Part shown: positions 45,682-58,467 of the stretch, piece by piece
How the letters are laid out: each line of letters starts with the position of its first letter
Position numbering within the stretch: the stretch's first letter is position 1
NCBI GenBank assembly: GCA_000507305.1
Contig: DF239391.1
Coordinates: 153,391-217,390 of the forward strand
Origin: Breviolum minutum Mf 1.05b.01
Lineage: Eukaryota; Sar; Dinophyceae; Suessiales; Symbiodiniaceae
Direction of reading: 5' to 3'
Length of the DNA: 64,000 nucleotides
Translations under genes and position numbers: made by a program
The notes under the pieces: generated by a model
What the model saw: the letters and a program-made list of their open reading frames with translations, nothing else
Databases searched by the model: none
Told to the model about the DNA's origin: nothing

Positions 45682-46720
45682 GTGGAGTTGGGTGGCTGCT
45701 ACAGGGCAGGAAATAGTACTTAGGCCAAGGGCCACGGTCTGATCCGAAACAGTTCAGCGGACAATAACAAAAGGTTCCAAGATTGCCCAAAGACGGGGAA
45801 CAGAATGAAGCAGACTGTACGGGGTTGGGAGACTCCACAGAGACCCCAACAGTGCTGCAGACTCAAAAGCAATCTTGGTAGCTCAGGCCCAAGCTCTGGT
45901 GGTGGGGGAGGTGGAGCAGACATGACCTCAATCAACTCACGGTGGCTTACACAATCAGAACTCAAAGGATTTGGATTCAGCTTTGCTTATCAACATTCTC
46001 AGCAAACGCCGTGCAGACTATGCATGCCTCCTGGTCACCTGGTCGCCTGTTCCTGGGCTTCTGGCTGCTCCCGCGTTATGGCGCCAAAAAGGCTGTTGAA
46101 TGATGTTGAAAGAGTTATGTGTCACAACGAAAAAAATAGTGACTGTCAACTGTCACATTTCGGATGCTTGGAGTGTGTCTTGAACATGCTAAGGTGTCTT
46201 ACCTGATCTGTACATAGGCGTGTCATGCATTTTTATTTTGGCATGCACCCTGCTTTTTCGTGATCCTGTTGCCTAAGAAATTTGGTGAAGCCATAAAAAC
46301 TTCAAGCACAGCTCCAGTCTGTCCACCCCGACCATCTCAGCATATTGTGGCAAACTGCGCGGCTTTGCTGCTCTACATTTTGTCGAAGGCCGCGATTCTA
46401 GGTCAGCCAACCGTCACCCTATTTGATGACAATGGCATTTACACCTCTTTAAAGTACTGCCAGACTCCAGGTAAAAGGGAGAAGCTCACAGTCTGTATTG
46501 TCCAGAAAGACCCAGCTCTTCGCTGCGTGAAACCAAAGCAAGCAATATAAACAGCTGAGAAGCTGCAACCATCTGCAGGCTACATAAGAGCCTCTTCAAA
46601 CGAAGTAGCTTCACCAGGTGCATTCAGAACCTCAGTTACACTGCAAATGACCTGGATTCAGCTAGAGAGCTTTGAAACAACGACATGGAGTGATTGGAAT
46701 ACCCTTCGCAATTTGCTGGC
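45682..46720. other. Spacer between MRD1/RBM19 and fibrillarin
   Basis: About 1.04 kb holding the fibrillarin 5' region and the MRD1/RBM19 3' UTR. A short minus-strand frame with its own ATG near 45921 (MSAPPPPPPELGPELPRLLL) might be an upstream exon, but it has no support. Confidence 0.4.
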
Positions 46721-49700
46721 TCAAGTAGCTCCAGACTTCCTTCGTTTCTTCGCCTCACTGGCTCTTGCCTCCAGGCATGGGGACTCAGCTACAGTAATGC
46801 AGGTGGATGACCAACAAAGCCGCGAGTAGGACATAGTAGGACGGGAAAGCAGAAGACTGTAGGTAATAAATTCGTATATGTACATAAATATGTGTTTGTA
46901 TATGAAAACATATTCCTGTTTTACAATATACATGTTACATTTGTATAAATTCACAAATGAAAGAGGCAAGAAGGAAGGCAAGCAAACAAATGGGTAGCCA
47001 ACCAGAAGCAAGTAAGCAAGCAGGAAGTGTCAAGATTGCCGAAATGTAATTCCAGTTCCTTCAATAAGAGGCCCACCATGACCCGGCCCTAGTCTTGCCT
47101 GAGACTGTTGCTTCTTTGCAGCGGCAAGCTGCACATTTTGAACATCTGTGGCCTTCTCCTCCGCTGGTTCCTCAAAGGACCAAATTGATTGAACAAAGTG
47201 CGACACTTAGCATTCACGTCTATTTTAGGACTTTCTGTGATCAACAAGAGACAATGCTGGTTTTGGCTTTCAAGTTTGACGAGCTTCGATGACCAGGCGC
47301 CGGCCATAAAGGTGACTGTGCTGCAATGCTTCAAATGCTGCCTGCGCCTCAGCCCTCGAAGCAAAATCCAGGAACGCGAATCCTGGCGGGACTCACATGC
47401 TTGTTTCTTGGCTGGTGAAACACGGCAAAGGTATGTGGACAAGCATGTGGACTAGTTATGTTCTGGAAACTCATGTCAATGAATAATGTCATCTTAGTTG
47501 CATTTCATCTATGGGTCTCAATGGATAGCTATATGCTGACGTCAAACTCTCGTTGAACGTCTGGCTCGGAAGTGCATTGACCCAAGCTATCCAAAACCCA
47601 ATCTATTAAGGAATTGGTTGGACAATGGTACAGCACATAATAAAATAATCCTTCCTATTCCTGTTTAGATTTATATAGCTACCTCAGGTTACTTTCATCC
47701 TTTTTGTTCATACTCTATATTCTAGAGGCATCTGCATCGCTTGTTGTATCATTCGCAAAGCCAGCACATAGGGAGTTCCAGGAGTTTTGCCGTGTTCGGT
47801 TTGTTGATTTTGATGCTTGAATGCCAGACCTCGATGGCCGCTGTAGTCTGCCTTTTTGGGCAAACGGCAAGAGGTGACGGTCCCATAGGCGCCAAAGAGC
47901 TGAAGTAGTTCCTTTCCTTGGACAGGAGTCCAAAAAAAAACCTGGAAACAAGAACAGCCCGAGGTCAGGGCCAAAAATTTTTGAGGGGATGTCGGAAGTG
48001 AATGTGGAAACAGTGGCTCCGATTCAGTCCAATCACTTGTGCTTGAAATTGAAACGAGGTACTGGTTGCCTCAAAGGCAACATTCCTCACACAAACGCTG
48101 GAGGATTTGATGCCTCCCGCGCTTGCCAAGAGATCAAAAGAGATCAAAAGAGATCGTGAATCGTGTGAAAAGAGTAGCATGGTCTTGAAAATCAACATGC
48201 GATGTCATGAGAAACTCATCGGGAAGCATCGTCCAATCTTCTATCTGTTATTTCTGTTCAGGTTCGGCTCTCGTTCCTCGATGCCAAAAAAAGTCAGATA
48301 CTGACAACTCACAACTAACTTTCCATTGCCGGCTGTCTCGCGCCTTGTACCTTAGACTTCTTGGCATTCGCCGTACTGGGCGAAGCCATCTTAGACCCTC
48401 GCTGACTGATCTGCAATTGAACAGCGTGTCCATCAACAAGAACCTTGCAAGGGCAAACACAAGCAGATATAAAAATGATATAATATGTATACAGTTTTAG
48501 ATAAATATAGATACAAATATATATATATATATAGTATGTACTTGCAGGTTGCTTTGCATGGATTCTCGCAAGTAATCATAGATCAGAACCATATGGCGAA
48601 GGGCCATTGTGATCTCCTGCAGTTGCTCTGTATTTACACTGATACGCTTCTCACATCGTCCAGTTGCGGTGGACATACTTCCAGTGTGGGATTGAGTACA
48701 GAAATTCCAACACTCTCATGAAGTCATGAAGTTTGCTAAAATGGTTGCGTCAAGTTTGGATTATCATTTGGTCAAGAATATATACAGTATTTAAATCTAT
48801 ATATATATACATATATATTCACTATATTGCAACAGACTACCCTGCTCAAAAACATCCACCCACCAGAAATAGCCAGAAAGTACTGTGATCTCAGACGACT
48901 TCATTGACAAGAAGCTCCTTGCTTTCGCCTCAGAACATCTTGTGCTTGGGCCGCGCTCTCAAACTCCAAGAAACCATATCCCATGGACAGGGCTGCTTTG
49001 TCCTCCTGACTCGCTGTCCAAGCAGGATGTTGAGAGATACTAGGCATCACATTCCAAAACAAACATCCAATAACAAGACGGATGAAGGTGGAGGCTCAGG
49101 TGAAAGCAAACAGGATATCAGGGAGAGAGGAAAGTCACCTCGTCAAAGTCTTCTGTGGAAGCAAGGTGCATTTGTGACTTGCAATTTTACATGCCACCTT
49201 TTGGTTGACTTCAAAACGCTCAGAAATGCAGCAAACTTCAGATGCAGGAGGGGTCCTTCTTGGCTCCTTTCTTGACTGCTGCCTTCTTGCGCATAATCAC
49301 TGCAGATCGAAAGCCCTGACACTTCCGGAAAGCAGCCTTGAGAGAGTCCTCTGTGGTGCTGAAGTTCAGGTTTTTGACCTGAGGAGAAGGTTCATGACGA
49401 TGCCAGCGTGGCAAGAAATATGGACGGAATTGGGCTTGACAACAGCTGGTCCTGAAAGCATGCTGCATTGCTGCATCACTCGGAATTGAACTGGAAAGGC
49501 TCTTTCACCAGTTTTCTAAATAAAATTGGCTCTCGATTGGTCTCATTTTGCGTTTTCATTTACCGAAGTCTTGGCTGGATCTAGCCCCAGAGTGCTTGAC
49601 CCAACCAGCACTGAAAAGGCACAGAACACTTGAAGACTCCTTGCATACTCTACTCCGATACTCAGCCAAGGCCTGCATGACCATTCGCCAAATGTAAAGT

Positions 49701-52700
49701 ATCAAAACTCTGGTAGTGCTTGGTAGCGCATTACATCTATTTACTTCAGGTTTACGGATGTCAAAAGGCAGATGTACCCCATCAAAATGGTCCCTGAGCT
49801 ATTGCCAGGGGACAAAAAGATATCCACGCGACTCCTGCAATGCAAAAACCACAAATAAACTAACTTGCCATTGCAAATACCCGCAAGTGGTGGTTGTCAA
49901 AAGCAAATCACTCTATTTCTGGCTGCACTCCTCATCCAACTCCTCCTCCGCTGCTCCAGCATCTGCGTCAGCAGCCACAACACCACCCTCAGTGAACCTC
50001 ACACAAGATGCTCAGTCCCATCATGCAGTCTTGAGTGAAACAGGCGTGACAAACGAACAAACGGATTTCTGCTTCTTGTCTTGAGTCAAAGGAAACGATG
50101 CAGTTGAGGACACACTTGAAATATCGTGAAATATTTTGACTGGGGCCAACCAAGACGGTAGCCAAGATGCACATCATCTGGCGCCCATTCCAGGTATAAT
50201 GGGACATGGCCTCATGGCAGCACATGCAATGACAAATGGTAATATAAGAATATTCATGAATATGCAATACAGTATTTCTTACATCAGTAAACTGATACGG
50301 AAGTTCTATGCATTTCTAGACTCTCCGACAAAGCACCGTTGAACCGCCCACCGTTTTCATTTGAAGAGTGCGGTTGGGCCAGTATCTCGTAAAGTGTATA
50401 TATTTCTTCTGCAGTCTTTTTCTTGTTCGTTTGAAGCGAATCCACAAGCTACGGACTTCGTCACTGCTATGCCAAGTTTAAACACAAGCCCAACAAACAA
50501 CGGGCTGAGAAAATAGAAGTGGCCTGCAATCAAGAACTGAAACCCAGGTCTTGCAAACTCCGCTACATTTCTCAACAGCACCGCGCGTTTCTTCCAAGTT
50601 TCGATACCGCGAGAATGCCAATTTTTGGAATGCCCGTGTGGCTGCCCCTGACCAAGGAGTCACACCCTCAGGGTGACTGAGACTTTGAATGCCCTTAACC
50701 AACCCTATGCTGCCAATGCTTTCCCAGCTGATGTTTTACTTGCCTCCCAATAGGTACAATAAGTGTCCCCTCCCCAACCAAGCCTTTGTCGCTGTACTGC
50801 ACGATCGCCACCTGCCCGTGGGACAAACTGCGAAAGTTTCTCAAACCCAGAGACTCGTGATCTGCACTTTGTGCGTCTTTGCATTCACAACTCGCACCGT
50901 GTTGGAAGGCGCAAGCGTGCAGCGAACTAGTGCTCCAAAGCGGGCAAATCTCTCGCGAAGCTCCGCAGCAGTAGCAGACACTGGGAGGTGCTTGACCTCA
51001 AGAGAACTTTTCCTCTGCTGCACGGCAACTCCAAGCGTCTGATGCTTGAGCTGCTGTGCTATTAAACCCTTCAACATTTTTGGGAAAAAACTTTCCACAT
51101 GATTCCGCAGTTGGGGTACATAACAAATCAAGGTTGGACACATCAATAAGCAAATCGTCCCAACTCCCTCGCAAGAGCTTGGTTCCTGCATCTCGTGCTG
51201 TTTTTCTGCCATGCGTCAATCAGAGTGTCTTCGCGACGTTTGGCATCTTCCGGCAGTATGGCCTTGCTGTTGGTTAAAGCAGTGCCTTTCTGCTCGAAAG
51301 CATCTACCCGGATGCCTTCACGCTGCAGCCACGACTTCCTCAAGACTTCGGAGTCAAGGGAAAGGGAAGTCTTTCAAAAGTATACATGGACGTCTGTCTG
51401 CCGTCTGGAATAACAGTACGAGGAACGTTTGCTGGATGATGGAGGTTTCGGTCAAAGCAGCCGTCACCTCACAGGCAGCTGGTGCTATCGGTTGGTCACT
51501 CATGCGACTCATGCGCAAGTGCACTATTCATCACTCCTCACTTCTCCCAATCCATCATCCAGTGAAATTGAGCAAATGGTCATCTAAATCTAAATCTAAA
51601 TGTCATCTAGGAAGATGGCTAGCTTTTCACCAAGCAACTGCAGCATTTTCAGCGTCTTTCCCGAAGAGCTCGCTTTTGGACATGCCCAGCTGAGCACTTG
51701 CTGCATCTGCTGCTGCATTGGCAGAGACGTAGAGCAAGTTCCAAGTATGTTCCAGGTGTGCATCCACTTTCTTTCTCCTTTCCTTGGGTCTGTTGCAGCC
51801 ATGGGATGCATGTACTGGATTGTACTGGCACAGTCCGTTTTCAAATGCCGTCCCTGCCCAGTATTTGGGCTACACCAGGCCAACAAACTCCTCAAATCGT
51901 TGCTGCTTGCTTGAAACATCTCTTTGTCAAATGCAATTTGCCCAATTGCCTTCAAGTCACTTGCAGCTTACCTGCAGCAGATGGCGGGAAGACGTTGAAG
52001 ATACTATATAAATGAATTTATGACAAGTCTGAACAATTCTTCCAAAAACTTTGAAGACATACCCAATGCTGGCAACAGACGCTTGTAGGAGCTCGTACCT
52101 CCCTTCGCCTAGTCGCTAGCACGCATCTGAAAGATGCATGAAATCAATGCTGAAGCTCAAAAGCAACAGGTCAAAGCGTCAATATAATGACCTGATTCAA
52201 AAGCCACATTCTCCTAGTCTTGTGGAGCATGACATAGAAACGACTGCCTCCCTTACACTGCACACGCACAACCAATGCCTGCTGCTCAGAAGATGTTGCT
52301 GCAGCGGGCTTTTGCTTGGCAGCACAAAGGCGCAGTAAACGCCCCTGAAACGACTTCAGATCCAGCTCTGACAATGCTCCTTATTCAAAGAGGCAGGTTG
52401 CTGAGGAAGCCCAGGAAAAACTGCTGTAATCATAGGCAGTCGTGTCATTGCTCAGCCGACAAGTGATACAGTGATAACTGTCTATGTGCAGGTATACTTA
52501 GCTTTCTTGACCGCTGAGACCGACCAAGATAGAACCTGATAGCTCCATCCAAGCATCTGAGCGCACATTCAGGAAACCTACAGATGAAAGTCAAGATTCT
52601 ACACAACTGCGAGATTGGCATCCAAGAACTGCAAATCGAAAGCCCTGCCAACAAGCTGCGCGTATGTCACATAACCAAATCCCCGAGACTTCAAGCTGTC

Positions 52701-55700
52701 CTCGTCCTGGCCGTAGGTTCAAGTATATACAACAGAATGACAAAAATGACAGTAAATCTATCCAACAAGCAGTGAAAGTCTTCACACTGGCCAAGGCAGC
52801 TGTCTTTAACCAATGCTGGGTCCTTGCAAACGACTACAGTTTCAACTTCTCCGAGGGTTTCGAAGTGTGCCCGAATCTCATCTTCACTGGCGCCATAAGG
52901 AAGATTTGTTATGTACAAGCCTCAGGTCGGCAAAGCCACAGTGTGAGCAGAACTGTCCCGGCCTCCACCTGTATGCTGACATACACCTTCTGACAGTCTT
53001 AAAGGACTCGGAGCAAACAAGCAGCTTAGAATTTAGACATAAATGAAGCAAGACTTCTATTCTACTTTGCAGGTTACTCTGGAAGTCTTCGCATGTACAG
53101 GCGCAGAACGGTCAGGATTGAACTTCTGAGGGCAAGGACATCATTCAACAAGAGACTCATGGTCTCATATAATCCAAGACACGGCCAGTAGACTCCAAAT
53201 CATCAAGCCCGTTGCCTAGCAAGTCAAATCTCAGCAATGAAGAGGCACCCCAATCCACAAGGCGGATCTGGGATATATGTGTATATAATATTCTATCACA
53301 GAAGTACTCAAACTATCAAGTGCAAGAATCAACGAATCCTTATGTACTTGGAACTGTCGGAAGAATGGGAACCAAGTTCATTCCTCAAACCTCAAACACC
53401 ACCTCCTGCACATCCACCTCCCAGCACTGCCAAGAGTCCTTCTGGTTGAGACCCTTCTCTCACGGCAGCTTCGGCAGCTTCAGCATCGGCAGCTTCAGCA
53501 GCATCCACAGCTTCGGTGGCAGCTGCTGCATCGTCTGCCACATCTTGGGAGATCTCTTCACCTACATGGATGAAATGCCAAAGCCAAGGCTTTTAACTGA
53601 TCATCGCCCGACCACAGGAAGCAACCTGCCCCCTGCCTTCCTCTTTCTTTTGCAAACCTCAGCCAGCACCCAAACGGTCAGAGGTTGAAGAAACTTCCGA
53701 GTGAAATGTATTGTGGTTCACTCCCTTGCATCCAACCCCAAACACTATATGTGCGACCGTCTAAACTCCTTTTGTGTCTCAGTAACGATGGTTAATCGGG
53801 GGGGTCCCGTCGCTAGCCACAGTTTTTCACACTTTGGACATTTGGGGTGTCGCTTTCCACTGCCGGCATGTTTTTAGATAATCTGAAATGAACTTCATGG
53901 TTCTGATTCATCGTCGACCTGAGAGATTTCAAATAGTGAGGGCCATGAAACACATGGCATCATGAAGGGTCTTTGCCTTGAAGTGAAGACGTCTGCCGTC
54001 GCTAGGGGTATCGCTAGGTGTCGCTAAGGGGTGTCGCTAGGAAGCCTCTAACTTTCCCAAAAATGATTCCAATCATCCACCATCAAAACATACATTCCAG
54101 TAGCGGTGCTTGACTTGTCTTTCTGTCTATCTTGCTGCAAAGGAGTGCTGCGGTAACAAATTCACAATATACTATAAGACTTCGGCTGTTCAACTGTACC
54201 TCTTCCCGTCTTCCCTTTTTCACAGAACCCTTATGCATAGCTAAAACTATCTGGGGAACAATGCAAAACAAGGCCACTTGAACACCAACATTCAAAGAGG
54301 GGTGTCGCTTTGGGGGGGGTCCCGTCGCTACACACAGTTTTTAACATTTTTCAACATAATTGTCGGCCATGAAAGCGTTCCTTCAACGCGTGTTTTGAAA
54401 GTTGCACATATAGAACCGCAACCACTCAAACACAGCAAAACAAAACTCAGACCTCATAATATACCGTATGTGAAAAATCCCTGAATCTGCTCTTTCACGC
54501 TTTGGCCAGTATCCGGACTTCTTGATTTGTCCAACACCTATAGGCACTTGGCCCCCGCTTGGCACTACTGTACTTGTTCAGTGACTACGTTGGGCCACAC
54601 CGCTAAAACACAAGTTCCAAGCTGCTTCGCTTGCTCTTGCTTCGCTTCTTTGGCGACGCCTTGTTTGATTCACCTTCCTTATCCTCCTTTGGAGCTTCAG
54701 TCTTTGCCTGACCGTTCGCTATTTTCGTTTGCTTTGAGGCGTTTGCACAGACAAAAGACTTACAGGCTTCCCGCGTCCTTCATCTTCAAATACTCCAAAT
54801 CGTCTAACTCATCATTGAAGGCCAAAGACTGCTGGGTGCGATCAGCAGCTTCTGGTGTGGCTGCAGGCTCTCGTTTCTCTGCATCTTCATCACCTTGTAG
54901 CCGTTCAACACGGTACATAGTGACATAGTGCATTCCATACATATCCATGCTGCATCTTTCCCATTGATGCATGACATTAGCATCGTTTCAGGCAAGTTGC
55001 TTGATTCAAATTCCATATGCCTCGCATGACCACAAGGCAAAAAGACATCATGAATCCGAAAGGATACAAGTATGAATTCAAAAAAGCTGGTGGGGTGGTG
55101 CTTTAGTCAAGGTCAGCTCCATTGCCGTACCTGCCTGGAACCTCTGTAGCCAAGTTACGTTCTTGTGTCGCTGACCCCGGCTTTTGTGGGTTTGATGTTT
55201 GCAGTTCGAACAGCTTTGGTTCCTTTTATGCTCACGGCACCTCTCCTGTTTGGTCCTGTTGGCGAAACATGCCGCTTTCCGTACGGAAAAGGAAGTGAGA
55301 AGAAAAGAATGCATGCCACATTGTCATTCACGTGCCTCGAGATTCTTCATCTCTTTTAGTTGCCTGCCCGGAATTTCTAGTTGCTACTGAATACGAGGCA
55401 GCGTGCTCTCAAACACTCGACGTTGGGAGTGGGTAGCAGAATTGTTCGAAGGCTACTATTGAAATCCTTGCCAGTCCTCAACGACTGAACAACTACATAC
55501 CCTGCACCCTTTTGCATCACTTTTGCCATAAACAGAGAGACTGCCTTGGTAGCTTCAGCAGGAGCACCTTCCTCTTGCCCTGAAACAGCACTAAGCGTAT
55601 GCCCAGCTCAACATGTGGCTTTGAAAAGCAAGCCTCTTCCCATCCGAATTCATGTGACATTTTGCACATGAACACAACGGCTTAGGCTTAGCTTACAGTG

Positions 55701-57077
55701 GAAATGATTGGCCGCAGGCAGGTGTTTGCCAAAGGCTCCTTGTTGCCAGCTCTCTTTCTTGTTGGCTTTGCGGGCAGCCCGTTTTTCATACGCGGACGAC
55801 CCAATCGCATACCTCAACTTTGACGCGTCAAGCGGAAAAGAAAAAATAGCCCCGTGGAAGGACCACCAAATCCTTCCCATCATCCTGCAGCCACATCGAT
55901 CTTAACGTCTCAACTCTGAACAAATGTTTAGTACTCAAACCTTCTCAAAATAGATATGTCCCTACTTCTGTCATTGTATTTTGGCCCGTTATACTGTTCT
56001 CGGCTTTGGATTATAAGTGAATCCGCCCAGCACTTCACAACTTCACAGGAACACCTTCCGTGAAAACAAAATGCCAGAATCGAAACGACATTTGTTTTTT
56101 GTCAAATCCAGCTGTTGAAGAAGCAAATCTGCGTTGGAGTCTACTGTTCAGTTCTGGCAACTGCATAATATTTCAATCAACAGAACTGGTAAGATCCGAT
56201 AGTTGGCAAGTTCTTGCCGCCAAGCCGCTTGCTCCAAGGACGGGCCAGCGCTTCTGACCCAGGAGCATGAGCAACCTCAACACCTCGTCACATCAAACAC
56301 GAGCAACACTAATTATGCACCCACAGCCCATGAAGAAACGAAGTCTTTGCCACTGAAATCAATAAACATACAAAGGCATCACCTCACCATACCTTCACCT
56401 ACCTTTGTGGTATGTCAACGAACAGCCTGGAGATCTTGCAGGAGCATCACATTGCACCACACGTGTTCAACATTCAAACAGTATCAGTTGTCCGAACATC
56501 GCGACATAGCATTGATCAAGTACACCAAGCACTTACCACCGCGGACGAGAGGCTTATCCTGGATGTATCAAAAAAACTTCTGTGCAGTTGTTTCACCGCA
56601 GATTCGGCGTCCGAAGCATTCCTTATGCTCTCAAACGCTCACGAAGTCACTGCGCACTTCCAAGAAATTTTTCAACTGGCCCTTGTCGGGGCCTTTAAAA
56701 GTGCTCTTTCAAACTCTCCAAACACTTGATGTATGGAACTCAAGTGAACTGGTTTGCACTGTACATTGGAAAAAATCCTGAAAACTTGCGTGCAGAACCA
56801 CCACCAGGTATCCTGAAGCCAATGAAGGCAAAATTTCTGGACCGGCCATCTTTTGTTTTCCTCGGGTCCAAATACACAACCACAACCATGCCCACACTGC
56901 ATGACTCGCTTTTGCTCCAAACATCTTGAAATCTACAACAAGTTTTGTTCCCTTCTTCCCAATGCCAAGTTACTGGACTTTGCAATCCGTGACTTCTCCG
57001 ACAGCTCCAAAATAGTCTCGCAAGCGTCCATCGGACGCATGTTTGGGCAAATTTTTCACTATGACGCGCGAGGCCAT
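46721..57077 (-). CDS. RBM19: Multiple RNA-binding-domain protein, MRD1/RBM19 homologue
   Basis: Nucleolar protein of the small-subunit processome that binds pre-rRNA. It starts MASRVIVKNLPKHASDGRLR (ATG 57077). Five RRMs are seen in family order: RRM1 at 57077-56540 (also TKDGRSRNFAFIGF and LHRSFFDTSRIS); RRM2 at 52905-52310 (YITNLPYGASEDEIRAHFET, SRGFGYVTYA, DLKSFQGRLLRL); RRM3 at about 51020-50125 (LEVKHLPVSATAAELRERFA, then LYLEWAP); RRM4 at 49400-48350 (VKNLNFSTTEDSLKAAFRK, SMGYGFLEFESAAQAQDVL, LVDGHAVQLQISQRG); RRM5 at 47900-47290 (LLQLFGAYGTVTSCRLPKK, FAFLDFASRAEAQAAFEALQ, HLYGRRLVIEA). Acidic and Lys-rich linkers lie at 54930-54600 and an Ala/Glu-rich one at 53600-53430. A helical segment ahead of RRM3 is at about 51760-51210. 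The last exon ends EAKKRRKSGAT, stop at 46721. Exon edges are approximate. Confidence 0.87.
53790..54350. repeat. Repeated GGGTGTCGCT / GGTCCCGTCGCTA motifs in an MRD1/RBM19 intron
   Basis: A segment GGGGGGTCCCGTCGCTA followed by CACAGTTTTT occurs at about 53797-53828 and again at 54315-54344. Between and beside them are several GGGTGTCGCT or TCGCTAGG units (about 53846, 53998-54040, 54299). It looks like a small dispersed or decayed tandem repeat; no element ends were seen. Confidence 0.5.
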
Positions 57078-58460
57078 GCGTCAGAGGAACAATGTCAAGT
57101 AAAAAAACAATTGGTTGCTACTAAAACCTGCCATAGTCGGCAATCCAACACGATCTTTGCCACGAATGAACTCCTGTGAAGGCAGGACCTTGGTTTACTT
57201 TTGTGTAAAGAAGCTGTTGGAATGAATCATGGTTCGTGAAGATCCGTCTCCATTGTCACTTTGATGTTTTCTGCCGCAGGCAACATCAAGGTCCAAATGG
57301 ACAACTGCAACTGGTTGAGACACAATTTTGCGGTCAAAGCAACAAGGTTGTCACCCCATGACTGCGCACCTCTGATACTATGCAAAATGCATCAAATTGT
57401 CGACCGCCAACGAGGACGTATCACTTCAAATGTTTGCTGGCACGTTGCTCCAAAATATGCGGACGATTTCACATTGATTGTTGAATGTATGTGGGGTTGG
57501 CCTTCCTGGGTAGGGGACGACTGTTCCAAGTATTGAAGCTGTTGGAAATGTGTTTAGGTCATGTTAAGAAGCAGCCATCGACCTCGTGAATTTCCACGTC
57601 TGCGCCTCAAGCACGCCAATCCAGCGACTCGACCCCTGGGAAAAAATTCACTTCACTCACTTCCAATTTCCTGAAATCAAATCATTTTGAGAAGATTTCC
57701 CTCAGTGCCATTCAGCACCTTGGATCACGTGACGTCACCATAAGTACAAATAAGTACAATTCATATTCTCTATATTGGAATTCGTAAGCTGCATCAAAAA
57801 AAGTCTCGCGATTAGAAACCAAATATCAGGATTTACGTTGGGTAAGCACTCCAAAACAAATGCGGAAACGACAATTGCGAATTCCGTGCTGGTTGGTTCA
57901 TGGCGCTGACGTCGCTGTTACAATCAAACAAATTATATAAACAAAGATATTTCCGTGTCTTCAAATACCAAGCATGTAGAAGCAAACAATTGTAATGTTA
58001 GACATGTTCGAAAAAATAACGAAGTTGCCCTACTGTTCCATTTATATACATGGTCCAGTTCTTCAACGAAATTTTCGCATACTTCCTTCGCTGCAAGTAC
58101 ATTCGAAATTGCACCAAGAACAGACTGAACAGCACAACCAGCTCCGAGTTCAAACATGACTGGAGGAAAACTTCATACACTCACATACCTTTGCAGAAAA
58201 TATTTGGCAAGGCCAAACTCAGATGAAAAAGCGGACGTTGTTGGACCAGAGAGAAAAAAAAATTGCAATGTTTTTTGAAATGGATACTACATTGTAGTGC
58301 AACAACGTTGTTTCGTCCAAATACTTCAGCAAACTGAACATTTGCCGGATGAATTGGTGGCGCTACCGCGAGTATATTTTGCACATCATTTTTTCAAGTG
58401 CACAAGGAAAAAAAACTAGAATCGAAGAAAAACTTTTATAGAAATGTGACAAACTCACAA
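57078..58460. other. Region upstream of MRD1/RBM19, one possible exon
   Basis: Mostly without recognisable features. A minus-strand frame at about 58157-57990 (VLGAISNVLAAKEVCENFVE) looks coding and helical but matches nothing known to me and has no neighbours. A plus-strand frame at 57261-57536 is open without support. Confidence 0.3.
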
Positions 58461-58467
58461 CAGTGTG

